DNA from: Amycolatopsis pretoriensis
GTDB taxonomy: Bacteria; Actinomycetota; Actinomycetes; Mycobacteriales; Pseudonocardiaceae
DNA length: 64,000 nucleotides
Direction: 5' to 3'
NCBI RefSeq assembly: GCF_900107925.1
Contig: NZ_FNUJ01000005.1
Span: forward strand, 310,001-374,000
Below the pieces are notes generated by a model that saw only the letters and a list, made by a program, of their open reading frames with translations, had not been told where the DNA came from and did not search any database. The position numbers and the translations under genes are program-made. Every line of letters starts with the position of its first letter. Positions within the stretch are counted from its first letter, which is position 1. This document shows positions 33,822 through 41,495 of the stretch, piece by piece.

Positions 33822-34333
33822 GGGACCTCCACGGGACACGGGACCAGAGGGAGCAGCGGCCGGCCGCCCGGGCCGGCGTCTTCGGCCACGCCCTCGACGA
33901 CGACGTCCGAGATCTCCGGCGCCACCTCCCGGACCACCCGCTCGATGGCGTACTTCGCGGTGACGGTCGAGGACGGGCAGCCGTCGCAGCTGCCCTGGAG
34001 CCGCAGCCGCACGACCCCGTCGTCGATCCCGACGAACTCGACGTCGCCGGCGTGCGAACCCAGGTACGGCCGGACCTTGTCGAGCGCCTCGGCGACCCGC
34101 TCGTGCGTCGACCGCGGGTGCAGGTCGTGCAGCACGAGCAGGCCGCGGACGTGGTCGTCCTCGACGAGCCGGTCCAGCAGTGGCCGGTCGATGGCTTCGA
34201 CGATCCGGGCCAGGCCGGCGCCGTAGAACTCGAGCAGCGTGTGGACGAGCTCCTCGGCGAGTTCGGCGTCCGCGCCGGAGAACTCGCCCAGCAGCCGCTC
34301 GATGCGCTCGCCGACGCGGTCGACTTCCGTCAT
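33818..34333 (-). CDS. NifU-like scaffold domain protein of the hydrogenase locus
   Basis: A 171-aa protein. Residues about 85-160 are the NifU C-terminal (Nfu) domain: VRPYLGSHAGDVEFVGIDDGVVRLRLQGSCDGCPSS (located by its CDGC pair near residue 118) and TAKYAIERVVREVAPEI. The N-terminal helical half is unassigned. Nfu domains bind a [4Fe-4S] cluster between two subunits and donate it. Here it could supply clusters to HhyS or act as the electron carrier. Start and the hhyL stop share one base (TGATG). Confidence 0.85.
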   Translation of the reverse strand: MTEVDRVGERIERLLGEFSGADAELAEELVHTLLEFYGAGLARIVEAIDRPLLDRLVEDDHVRGLLVLHDLHPRSTHERVAEALDKVRPYLGSHAGDVEFVGIDDGVVRLRLQGSCDGCPSSTVTAKYAIERVVREVAPEISDVVVEGVAEDAGPGGRPLLPLVPCPVEVP

Positions 34334-36105
34334 CAGCCGAGCTCCCCGCCGAACGCGTGCGGGGTGTGCAGCCGTTCCAGGACCTTGCCCTTGCCGGTGT
34401 ACATGTGGACGCCGCAGGGCAGGCACGGGTCGAAGCTGCGGACCGCGCGCATGATGTCGATGCCCTTGAAGTTCTCCTGGCTGTTCTCCTCGAAGATCGG
34501 CGTGTTCTGCACGGCGTCCTCGTACGGCCCCGGCGTGCCGAAGCTGTCGCGGACGCTGCCGTTCCACGGCGTCGGCGGGTACGGGTGGTAGTTCGCGATC
34601 TTGCCGCCCTTGATCACCATGTGGTGCGAGAGCACACCGCGCACCGCTTCGGTGAAGCCGCAGCTCACGCCCTCGTCCGGGACCTTGAACGGCTCCCACG
34701 TCTTGGTGTTGCCCTGGCGGACCTCACCGAGGGCCTGGTCGGCGAAGTGCAGCGCCAACGCGGCCGAGTACGCCTGGAAGTACGTCCGCGCGCGGTTGCG
34801 CTCGAGCGCGTTGCTCCAGCGCGGGATCTTCCACTCGAACTCGACCTCGGGCTTGGTCGCCGTGCGCGGCAGCGTGATCTTGACGCTGTGGCCGGTCGAC
34901 TTCAGGTACGGCGTGTCGACGAGCCCGGCCAGCGCCGTCACCCACAGGCGCGCGATCGGGCCGCCGCCGGTGTCGAGCGCGAGGTGGTCCTTGCCGTCGA
35001 ACCAGCGCGGCGACATCGTCCACGAGTACTTGCTGTCGAAGTCGCGCTTCGCCGGGCGCGGGATGGTGTGCTGGTTCCACGGGTGGCGCTGGTCGACCGG
35101 GTTGCCCAGCGGGTCGTGGGTGACGAACATGGGCTGGTCGGCCCAGTCTTCGTAGAACGAGCTGCCGAGCAGGATCCGGATGCCGAGGTTGATGTCGAGC
35201 AGGCTGGTCGTGACGAGCTCGCCGTCGACGACGACACCCGGCGTCACGAACATCTTGCGGCCCCAGGCCTCCATGTTCTCGTAGGTGAAGTCGCAGTGCT
35301 CGGGGTCGTTGAGGCTGCCCCAGCAGCCGAGCAGGATCCGGCGGCGCCCGACCTCTTCGTAGCCGGGGATGGCTTCGTAGAAGAAGTCGAAGAGGTCGTC
35401 GTGCATCGGCAGGCAGCGCTTCATGAACTCGACGTAGCGCATCAGCCGGGTCAGGTAGTCGGTGAACAGCTGCACGGTCGCGACCGTGCCGACGCCGCCG
35501 GGGTACAACGTGGACGGGTGGACGTGCCGGCCTTCCATCAGGCAGAACATCTCGCGCGTGCTGCGGGAGACCTGCAGGGCCTCGCGGTAGAACTCGCCTT
35601 CGAGCGGGTTCAGCGAGCGCATGATGTCGCCGATGGTGCGGTAGCCGTGGTCGCGCGCGTGCGGTGCTTCGGTCCGGTTGGCCTGCTCCAGGACGCCGGG
35701 GTTGGTCTCGGCGACCATCTTCTCGCAGTAGTCGACCCCGACCAGGTTCTCCTGGAAGATGTTGTGGTCGAACATGTACTCGGCGGCCTCGCCGAGGTTG
35801 ATGATCCACTCGCCGAGGTGCGGCGGGCGGACGCCGTAGGCCATGTTCTGGTTGTAGACCGAGCAGGTCGCGTGGTTGTCGCCGCAGATGCCGCAGATCC
35901 GGCTGGTGATGAAGTGCGCGTCGCGCGGGTCCTTGCCCTTCATGAAGATGCTGTAGCCGCGGAAGACCGACGACGTGCTGTGGCACTCGACGACCTTCTT
36001 CTGCGCCCAGTCGATCTTCGTGTAGATGCCGAGGCTGCCGACGATCCGGGTGATCGGGTCCCACGCCATCTCGACGAGGTCGGTCTTTTCCTTCATCTCG
36101 GTCAT
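34333..36105 (-). CDS. hhyL: [NiFe]-hydrogenase large subunit, actinobacterial-type (group 1h)
   Basis: A 590-aa protein from ATG 36105. The L1 motif RICGICGDNHAT holds nickel ligands Cys71 and Cys74, and the L2 motif DPCLPCGVH holds Cys561 and Cys564 near the C terminus. The 23 residues after His567 should be cut off by the endopeptidase encoded at 30970-31467. Sequence around ITRIVGSLGIY and ECHSTSSVFRGYSIF fits the high-affinity, oxygen-tolerant actinobacterial class (Hhy/AH). Together with HhyS it oxidises hydrogen, probably at atmospheric levels. It is tightly coupled to hhyS by a four-base overlap. Confidence 0.95.
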   Translation of the reverse strand: MTEMKEKTDLVEMAWDPITRIVGSLGIYTKIDWAQKKVVECHSTSSVFRGYSIFMKGKDPRDAHFITSRICGICGDNHATCSVYNQNMAYGVRPPHLGEWIINLGEAAEYMFDHNIFQENLVGVDYCEKMVAETNPGVLEQANRTEAPHARDHGYRTIGDIMRSLNPLEGEFYREALQVSRSTREMFCLMEGRHVHPSTLYPGGVGTVATVQLFTDYLTRLMRYVEFMKRCLPMHDDLFDFFYEAIPGYEEVGRRRILLGCWGSLNDPEHCDFTYENMEAWGRKMFVTPGVVVDGELVTTSLLDINLGIRILLGSSFYEDWADQPMFVTHDPLGNPVDQRHPWNQHTIPRPAKRDFDSKYSWTMSPRWFDGKDHLALDTGGGPIARLWVTALAGLVDTPYLKSTGHSVKITLPRTATKPEVEFEWKIPRWSNALERNRARTYFQAYSAALALHFADQALGEVRQGNTKTWEPFKVPDEGVSCGFTEAVRGVLSHHMVIKGGKIANYHPYPPTPWNGSVRDSFGTPGPYEDAVQNTPIFEENSQENFKGIDIMRAVRSFDPCLPCGVHMYTGKGKVLERLHTPHAFGGELG

Positions 36106-37157
36106 GACCGCGCCCCTGACTGGTAGCCGGTGTCGAGCTTGCTGCCCTTGTGCCGCCACTTCGGTTCGGTGTCGGCCTTGCGCTCGGTGATCTTCCGCAG
36201 CCGGCGGATCACCGACCCGTACGCGCCGCTGGCCAGCGACGAGACCTGCGCGCCGGGCGGTTCGTCCATGAACGGCATGAACTTGTCCGGGAAGCCCGGC
36301 ATGGTGCAGCCGATGCAGATCCCGCCGACGTTCGGGCAGCCGCCGACGCCGTTGATCCAGCCCCGCTTGGGCACGTTGCACTTCACGACCGGGCCCCAGC
36401 AGCCCAGCTTGACCAGGCACTTCGGGGAGCCGTACTCGCTCGCGAACTCGCCCTGCTCGTAGTAGCCGCCGCGGTCGCAGCCCTCGTGCACGGTCGCGCC
36501 GAAGAGCCACTGCGGCCGCAGGTGGTCGTCGAGCGGGATCATCGGCGCCTGCCCGGCGGCCTGGTAGAGCAGGTAGGTGATGGTCTCGGACAGGTTGTCC
36601 GGGTGGGTCGGGCAGCCGGGCACGCAGACGATCGGGATGCCGGCGCCGGACTTCCAGTCCCAGCCGAGGTAGTCGGGCACGCCCATGGCGCCGGTCGGGT
36701 TGCCCTCCATCGCGTGGATGCCGCCGTAGGTGGCGCAGGTGCCGACGGCCAGGACCGCGAGTGCCTTGGGCGTCAGGCGGTCGAGCCATTCGCTGGTCGT
36801 CATCGGCTGGCCGGTCTCGGGGTTGTTGCCGAACCCGCACCAGTAGCCCTCGTCCTTGATCGCCTCGTTCGGGATCGAGCCCTCGACGACCAGCACGAAC
36901 GGCTCCAGCTCACCGCGGTCGGCTTTGTAGAACCACTCGATGAACGTGTCGGCCCCCTTGTCGGGGCCGCATTCGAAGTCGATCAGCGGCCAGTGGACCG
37001 CGATCTTGGGCAGGCCGGGCAGAGCCCCGAGGACGATCTCCTCGATGCTCGGCTGGGTGGCGGCGGTCAGTGCGACGGAGTCGCCGTCGCAGGACAGGCC
37101 GGCGTTGATCCAGAGGATGTGGATGGGCTGCTCTTCGGTCTCTTCAGCGTGCGTCAC
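36102..37157 (-). CDS. hhyS: [NiFe]-hydrogenase small subunit, actinobacterial-type (group 1h)
   Basis: A 351-aa protein, GTG start. There is no twin-arginine signal peptide, unlike classical periplasmic uptake hydrogenases, so the enzyme stays on the cytoplasmic side. The proximal cluster site reads INAGLSCDGDSVAL, where aspartate stands in for one of the usual cysteines; known Ralstonia actinobacterial hydrogenase has a 3Cys-1Asp proximal cluster. Further cluster cysteines lie in AVGTCATYGG, VPGCPTHPDNL, VHEGCDRGGYY, KLGCWGPVVKCN and GGCPNVGGICIGCTMPGFPD. It passes electrons from HhyL to an unidentified acceptor. Confidence 0.95.
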   Translation of the reverse strand: MTHAEETEEQPIHILWINAGLSCDGDSVALTAATQPSIEEIVLGALPGLPKIAVHWPLIDFECGPDKGADTFIEWFYKADRGELEPFVLVVEGSIPNEAIKDEGYWCGFGNNPETGQPMTTSEWLDRLTPKALAVLAVGTCATYGGIHAMEGNPTGAMGVPDYLGWDWKSGAGIPIVCVPGCPTHPDNLSETITYLLYQAAGQAPMIPLDDHLRPQWLFGATVHEGCDRGGYYEQGEFASEYGSPKCLVKLGCWGPVVKCNVPKRGWINGVGGCPNVGGICIGCTMPGFPDKFMPFMDEPPGAQVSSLASGAYGSVIRRLRKITERKADTEPKWRHKGSKLDTGYQSGARS

Positions 37158-37840
37158 GGCTGATCACCCTTGGCGAGGTCGTCGAGCGCGCCGAGGGTCA
37201 GCTCCCACAGCGCGTGGTAGAGGGTCGTCTGGGCTTCCTGGATGCGGTGCACGGACGGGGAGGGGACGACGAAGAGGTGGTCGATGCTGTCGAGCTCGGC
37301 CATCTTCCCGCCGTCGTAGCCGGCGATGCCGACGGTCACCACGCCGCGCCGGGCGGCTTCGTCGAAGGCGCGCAGCAGGTTCGCGGAGTTCCCGCTGGTG
37401 GACAGGCCCACGGCGATGTCGCCGGGACGTCCGAACGCGCCGATCTGGCGGGCGAACACGACGTCGAACCCGATGTCGTTGGACAGGGCGGTGACCACCG
37501 CGATGTCGTTCGTCAACCCGAAGGCGGGCAACGGTTTCGCGTCGCCCGCCGGGCTGAGGAACAGGCTGGCGAGGTCCTGGGCGTCGGTCGAGCTGCCGCC
37601 GTTGCCGAAGGCGAGCAGCCGGCCGCCACCGCGGAACGCGCGCGCCATGTCCTGCGCGCACGCGAACAAGCGGTCGCGGTCGGCTGCGAGGACGTCGCCG
37701 CGCAGGGCGACGATCTCGCGCACCTTGTCCACTGTGGACTGTTCGACCTGGCGGAGGACGGCGTCGACGTCGCTTTCACCCGAGTACAGGAACGGGTACA
37801 GCGCTTCGAGACCGTCGGCGACGGGGTGTTCCCGCGTCAT
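37154..37840 (-). CDS. SIS-domain (GmhA-like) protein 1 of the hydrogenase operon
   Basis: A 228-aa protein from ATG 37840. It has a sugar-isomerase fold with LLAFGNGGSSTDAQDLASLF and GLSTSGNSANLLRAFDEA, as in phosphoheptose isomerase GmhA and DiaA. It overlaps hhyS by four bases (GTGA), so it is co-translated. A related SIS gene lies two genes upstream. Why a phosphosugar-binding protein should sit in a hydrogenase operon is not known; candidates are regulation by a sugar phosphate or an assembly scaffold. Confidence 0.85.
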   Translation of the reverse strand: MTREHPVADGLEALYPFLYSGESDVDAVLRQVEQSTVDKVREIVALRGDVLAADRDRLFACAQDMARAFRGGGRLLAFGNGGSSTDAQDLASLFLSPAGDAKPLPAFGLTNDIAVVTALSNDIGFDVVFARQIGAFGRPGDIAVGLSTSGNSANLLRAFDEAARRGVVTVGIAGYDGGKMAELDSIDHLFVVPSPSVHRIQEAQTTLYHALWELTLGALDDLAKGDQP

Positions 37841-37856
37841 TCCGGATCTCCCGCGG

Positions 37857-38093
37857 CTAGGAGTTCTCCAAGCGTGCGATGGCTTCCCCGGCGTGCACCA
37901 GGATGCGGTCGCCGACGCCGGCCTCGACCAGCGCCACACTGACCTCTTCCCGGGTGGATCCGGTGTCCACGACAGCGAGCTCGTCTGCGAGGAGCTCGAC
38001 CACGGTCACCTCGACCGCGGTGTCGGAGCAGGTGATGCACACCCCGTCGTGACAGGCGGGGCCGGCCGCTCTGTCGGCGCCATCGGCGTTCAC
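37857..38093 (-). CDS. HypC/HupF-like small chaperone
   Basis: A 78-aa protein, GTG 38093. The C-terminal two thirds resemble HypC (VEVTVVELLADELAVVDTG, then GDRILVHAGEAIARLE). The N terminus is different: instead of Met-Cys-Leu it has CHDGVCITCSDTAVEV, with three closely placed cysteines (residues about 14, 19 and 22). It is encoded between the two SIS genes with a four-base overlap to the upstream one. It may be a dedicated chaperone for HhyL alongside the regular HypC. Confidence 0.82.
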   Translation of the reverse strand: MNADGADRAAGPACHDGVCITCSDTAVEVTVVELLADELAVVDTGSTREEVSVALVEAGVGDRILVHAGEAIARLENS

Positions 38094-38710
38094 GACGCCA
38101 CCTCCGGGGTCAGCACGCCGGGTTGCTCGAAGAAGACGTGCACCAGCTCCCACAGCACGTGGTAGGTGGTCACGTGGACCTCCTTGACGACCCGCGGGTC
38201 GGTCGAGCGGGCGATGAGGACGTGGTCGAGGCCGGGTGTCCGGGCGATCGCGCCGCCGTCGCCGCCGGTCAGCGCGACGGTGAGCATCCCGAGGTCCCGG
38301 GCCGTTTCGAGGGCGCGGCGGACGTTCGCGCAGTCGCCGTCGGTGGAGATGCCCAGCGCGATGTCGGCCGGGTCGCCGATGATCCGCAGCTGGTGGGCGA
38401 AGACGTCCTCGAGGCCGGCGCGGTTGGCGACGCCGGTGACCGTCGCGACGTCGGCGGTCAGCGAGAGCGCCGGCAGCGCGCGCTTGCCGACGATCACCGG
38501 GTGGACGAACTCGACCGCCACGTGCTGGGCGTCGGTGCTGGGACCGCCGTTGCCGAAGACGACGAGCTTGCCGCCGCGGTGGAAGCGCCGCGCCATGCCG
38601 TGGCACGCCTCGGCCACCGTCCTGGCGTCGTCGGCCAGGGCGAGCACAGGGGCCTTGCGGCGCTCGAAGAGCGCGTCGACGGAGTCCGGCTGATTCGGTG
38701 ACCACGACAT
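38090..38710 (-). CDS. SIS-domain (GmhA-like) protein 2, first gene of the hydrogenase run
   Basis: A 206-aa protein started at ATG 38710 (MSWSPNQPDSVDALFERRKA). The SIS signature is VVFGNGGPSTDAQHVAVEFVHPV, followed by LGISTDGDCANVRRALETA. It is a paralogue of the protein at 37154-37840, with similar length and the same motif order. It is the promoter-proximal gene of the minus-strand hydrogenase run. The usual serine in GNGGSS is proline here (GNGGPS), which may affect substrate binding. Confidence 0.85.
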   Translation of the reverse strand: MSWSPNQPDSVDALFERRKAPVLALADDARTVAEACHGMARRFHRGGKLVVFGNGGPSTDAQHVAVEFVHPVIVGKRALPALSLTADVATVTGVANRAGLEDVFAHQLRIIGDPADIALGISTDGDCANVRRALETARDLGMLTVALTGGDGGAIARTPGLDHVLIARSTDPRVVKEVHVTTYHVLWELVHVFFEQPGVLTPEVAS

Positions 38711-38766
38711 CGCGGCACTTCCTCGGGGCAGCTGCTCGGCGGTGGGAGCGCACCCCAGGTTAGAAC

Positions 38767-38782
38767 TGTGAGTTGGATCACA
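38767..38782. promoter_or_regulatory. CRP-type palindrome upstream of the hydrogenase operon
   Basis: TGTGAGTTGGATCACA is a perfect TGTGA-N6-TCACA, the CRP/FNR-family consensus. It lies 57 bp upstream of the first hydrogenase-locus gene and 16 bp after the stop of the Sel1 gene. It suggests cAMP-CRP-like control of hydrogenase expression. Confidence 0.6.
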
Positions 38783-38797
38783 CAATAGATCGATCGG

Positions 38798-39841
38798 TCA
38801 GAAGTGGTGCTCTCGGTCGTCCTGGAGGTGCTCCGCACGGGCGAGCCACTGCTCCGCCTCATGGGCGGCTCCGCGCGACCGCAGCATCCGGGCCAGGCTG
38901 AGCATGCCCTGGACGTCGCCGGTGTCGGCGGCCCGGCGGAACCACCGCTCGGCCTCGGCGAGGTCGTCCCGGTGCTCGGCGAGGTGCCCGAGGTTGGTAA
39001 GCGCGGGGACGCTGCCGTGCTCGGCGGCCTTGCGGTACCAGGCCGCGGCCTCGCCCTCGTCGCCGCGGTTGCGGGCCAGCACGCCGAGGTTGGTCATCGC
39101 GGCCGGGTCGCCGCGCTCGGCCGCGTCGAGGTACCAGTTCTCGGCTTCTTCGAGGTCACCGCGGCGGTGCAGCAGCAGCCCGAGCCGGACGATCGCCTCG
39201 ACGTGCCCGCCGGCGGCGCCCTGGCGGTACCACGACTCGGCGTCGCCGGGGCGGCCGAGCCGTTCGGCCTGCCGGCCCAGCTGGCAGGTGGCGGCGAGGT
39301 CGCCGGCCAGCACGGCCGAGCGCCACCAGCGGGAAGCTTCGGCGGCCTGCCCGCGGTCGCGCAGCACGACGCCCAGGTCGATCATCGCGCTCGTGACCCC
39401 GGCGTCGGCGGCCTGCCGCAGCCACGTCTCGGCCTCGTCGGTCCGCCCCTGCTCACGCAGCAGGTGCCCGAGCGCGGCGATCGAGGTCAGGTCGCCGGTA
39501 CGGGCTGCCTCGCCGTACCAGTGCTGGGCGTCTTCGCGCTTGCCGCGCCGCTCGTAGGAGCGGGCGAGGTTCAGCATCCCGTGCGGCTCGCCGGCCAGGG
39601 CGGCCTCGTGGTACCAGCGCTCGGCCTCCTCCTGCGCGCCGCGGTCGGCGAGCAGGTGCGCGAGCGACGTCATCGAGACGCGGTCGCCGCCCATCGCGGC
39701 CTTGCGGAACCACGACTCGGCCTCGGCCAGGTTCCCCTGCTCGCGCATGGCGGAGCCCATCCTGGCCATGGCGACCACGTTGCCGCCTTCCGCGGCTTTG
39801 CGCTGGAAGAACTCGTCGAACTTCTTGAGCCGGCCGGGCAT
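38798..39841 (-). CDS. Sel1/TPR-like repeat protein
   Basis: A 347-aa protein from ATG 39841 with GGAGG upstream. Nearly the whole chain is a tandem of about nine 36-residue Sel1-like repeats with the pattern A-x-x-x-L-G-x-L-x-x-x-x-G-x-x-x-E-A-E-x-W-[YF]-x-x-A-A. Such repeats mediate protein-protein contacts. No catalytic domain, signal peptide or membrane segment is present. It is transcribed in the same direction as the hydrogenase genes but lies upstream of their promoter region. Partner unknown. Confidence 0.85.
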   Translation of the reverse strand: MPGRLKKFDEFFQRKAAEGGNVVAMARMGSAMREQGNLAEAESWFRKAAMGGDRVSMTSLAHLLADRGAQEEAERWYHEAALAGEPHGMLNLARSYERRGKREDAQHWYGEAARTGDLTSIAALGHLLREQGRTDEAETWLRQAADAGVTSAMIDLGVVLRDRGQAAEASRWWRSAVLAGDLAATCQLGRQAERLGRPGDAESWYRQGAAGGHVEAIVRLGLLLHRRGDLEEAENWYLDAAERGDPAAMTNLGVLARNRGDEGEAAAWYRKAAEHGSVPALTNLGHLAEHRDDLAEAERWFRRAADTGDVQGMLSLARMLRSRGAAHEAEQWLARAEHLQDDREHHF

Positions 39842-40016
39842 CGGCTGCTCCCTCCGGATGGGTCCTGCTCCGGTAGTCGCAGATGATCGGCTCGGTGTGA
39901 CACCCCTGCCGTGGGTGGGCGAGGTCACATTCGCGCCAGGTCGTCGTGTCGGCGCGGTTTTCCCAGGCCGGCAGGGGTGAGACTACGCCGCGCTCAGGTG
40001 AATTCGAGAGGAGAAA

Positions 40017-40700
40017 ATGGTGGCGGCCCGCGGCTTTCGGCTCAGCGTGACCCAACGATCTCTGCTGGTAGTCGCGATCCTGGCGGTCGCCTTCTTCGGG
40101 TACTGGGCGACGAGAAGCTCCGGCGCGACCCCGCCGCCTTCGTCGTCCTCCTCGGCACCGGTTCCGGTCGGCGCGGCCGACGCGCAGAAGCAGCTCGGCG
40201 AGCTGACCATCGCCGCGCGGACGTCCATGGACGGCTACTCGCGTGAGAAGTTCCCGCACTGGGACAGCCAGGGGTCAGGCTGTGACACCCGCGAAGTCGT
40301 CCTGAAGCGCGCGGGCAAGGACGTCAAGACCGACAAGGACTGCAAGGCGACGTCCGGGACGTGGACGAGCGTCTACGACGACGAGACGTGGACCAAGGCG
40401 ACCGACCTCGACATCGACCACATGGTCCCGCTCGGGCAGGCGTGGGCCAGCGGCGCGAAGACGTGGACGACGGAGAAGCGCGAGCAGTTCGCGAACGACC
40501 TCACGCGGCCGCAGCTGTTCGCCGTCACCGACAACCTCAACCAGCAGAAGAGCGACAAGGCGCCGGACCAGTGGAAGCCGCCGCTCGTGGCGTTCTGGTG
40601 CACCTACGCGACCGACTGGATCGTGGTGAAGCACTACTACGGCCTGACGATCACCGAAGGCGAGAAAACCGCCTTGACGGACATGCTGCGGCGCTGCTGA
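40017..40700 (+). CDS. membrane-anchored HNH-family nuclease (GmrSD/DUF1524-like)
   Basis: A 227-aa protein from ATG 40017 (AGAGGAG upstream). A single N-terminal membrane segment (LLVVAILAVAFFGYWA) is followed by a Pro/Ser linker and an extracytoplasmic domain. The HNH-type core is DIDHMVPLGQAWASGA with catalytic His, then DNLNQQKSDKAPDQWKPP. Secreted actinobacterial nucleases of this kind are common; DNA scavenging or competition are possible roles. A 10-bp inverted repeat (CACCCCTGCC 39901-39910, GGCAGGGGTG 39970-39979) lies in the divergent intergenic region. Confidence 0.82.
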   Translation: MVAARGFRLSVTQRSLLVVAILAVAFFGYWATRSSGATPPPSSSSSAPVPVGAADAQKQLGELTIAARTSMDGYSREKFPHWDSQGSGCDTREVVLKRAGKDVKTDKDCKATSGTWTSVYDDETWTKATDLDIDHMVPLGQAWASGAKTWTTEKREQFANDLTRPQLFAVTDNLNQQKSDKAPDQWKPPLVAFWCTYATDWIVVKHYYGLTITEGEKTALTDMLRRC

Positions 40701-40710
40701 GCTGACCGGC

Positions 40711-41352
40711 ATGACGACCTTCGCGCTGATCCACGGGGGCGGCGGCAGCGGGTGGGACTTCCACCTGCTCGGCCCGGAACTGGAGGCGCGCGGCCACGGC
40801 TTCGTCGCGCCGGACCTGCCGATCACGGACCCGTCGGCGGGGCTGTCGTCGTTCGTGGACACGGTCTTGGCGGCCTTGGGCGACGCTTCGGACGTCGCCG
40901 TCGTCGGACACTCGTACGGCGGGTTCACGGCGCCGCTGGTCGCGTCGAAGGTGCGGGCGCGGCTGCTGGTCTACCTGGCCGGGATGATCCCGGCGCCGGG
41001 GGAGCCGCCGGGCCAGTGGTGGTCCAACACGGATTTTTCCGCGCCCTCGGGGCTCACGGAGATCGAGACGTTCTTCAACGGCGTCGACCCGGCGCTCGCC
41101 GCGGAAGGCATGGCGCACGGGCGCGAGCAGGTGAGCCGCGAGGGCGAGGACTCGTGGCCGCTGCCGGCCCACCCGGACGTCCCGACGCGGGTGCTCCTGT
41201 GCCGCGACGACCGGTTCTTCACGCCGGACTTCCAGCGCCGGGTGGCCCGGGAGCGCTTGGGTCTGACGCCGGACGAGGTCGACGGCCCGCACTGCGCCCC
41301 GCTGAGTCACCCCACGCAGATCGCCGACCGCCTGGTGAGCTACCTCGGCTGA
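40711..41352 (+). CDS. alpha/beta hydrolase (esterase-like)
   Basis: A 213-aa protein starting ten bases after the nuclease stop. It has an oxyanion loop LIHGGGGSGWDFHLL, nucleophile Ser in VVGHSYGGFTA, an acid in LLCRDDRFFTPDFQ and catalytic His in DGPHCAPLSHP. It is similar to small plant-type MES/HNL-like hydrolases and to EstC-type proteins. The substrate is unknown. Confidence 0.82.
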   Translation: MTTFALIHGGGGSGWDFHLLGPELEARGHGFVAPDLPITDPSAGLSSFVDTVLAALGDASDVAVVGHSYGGFTAPLVASKVRARLLVYLAGMIPAPGEPPGQWWSNTDFSAPSGLTEIETFFNGVDPALAAEGMAHGREQVSREGEDSWPLPAHPDVPTRVLLCRDDRFFTPDFQRRVARERLGLTPDEVDGPHCAPLSHPTQIADRLVSYLG

Positions 41353-41376
41353 GCCGATCGGGGTACCGGAAAACTT

Positions 41377-41392
41377 AAAGGTCTAGACCTAT
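41377..41392 (+). promoter_or_regulatory. dre-like site (DasR), distal copy before the 3D-domain gene
   Basis: The core GGTCTAGACC (41380-41389) is a perfect 10-bp palindrome identical to the centre of the dre consensus. Flanking A/T replaces the outer C/G positions. Confidence 0.65.
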
Positions 41393-41398
41393 TGACTG

Positions 41399-41414
41399 GG
41401 TGGTCCAGGCCACT
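41399..41414 (+). promoter_or_regulatory. dre-like site (DasR), proximal copy before the 3D-domain gene
   Basis: TGGTCCAGGCCACT matches the dre consensus at most positions. Its centre is 22 bp, about two helical turns, from that of the first site, and it is followed by TAACGTC as at the 19.8-kb chitinase site. Confidence 0.55.
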
Positions 41415-41495
41415 TAACGTCAGTTCCGCGGCGAACCCGCACCTCCCCACCTGCGTCACCTCCACCCCGGTCCCCACCATGGAGGTCTCCTCGTC

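Noticed and set aside
39896..39929. TGTGAC and GTCACA with 22 bases between, as a second CRP site
   Set aside because: The spacing is not that of CRP (6 bases), so it was left as an unremarkable repeat.
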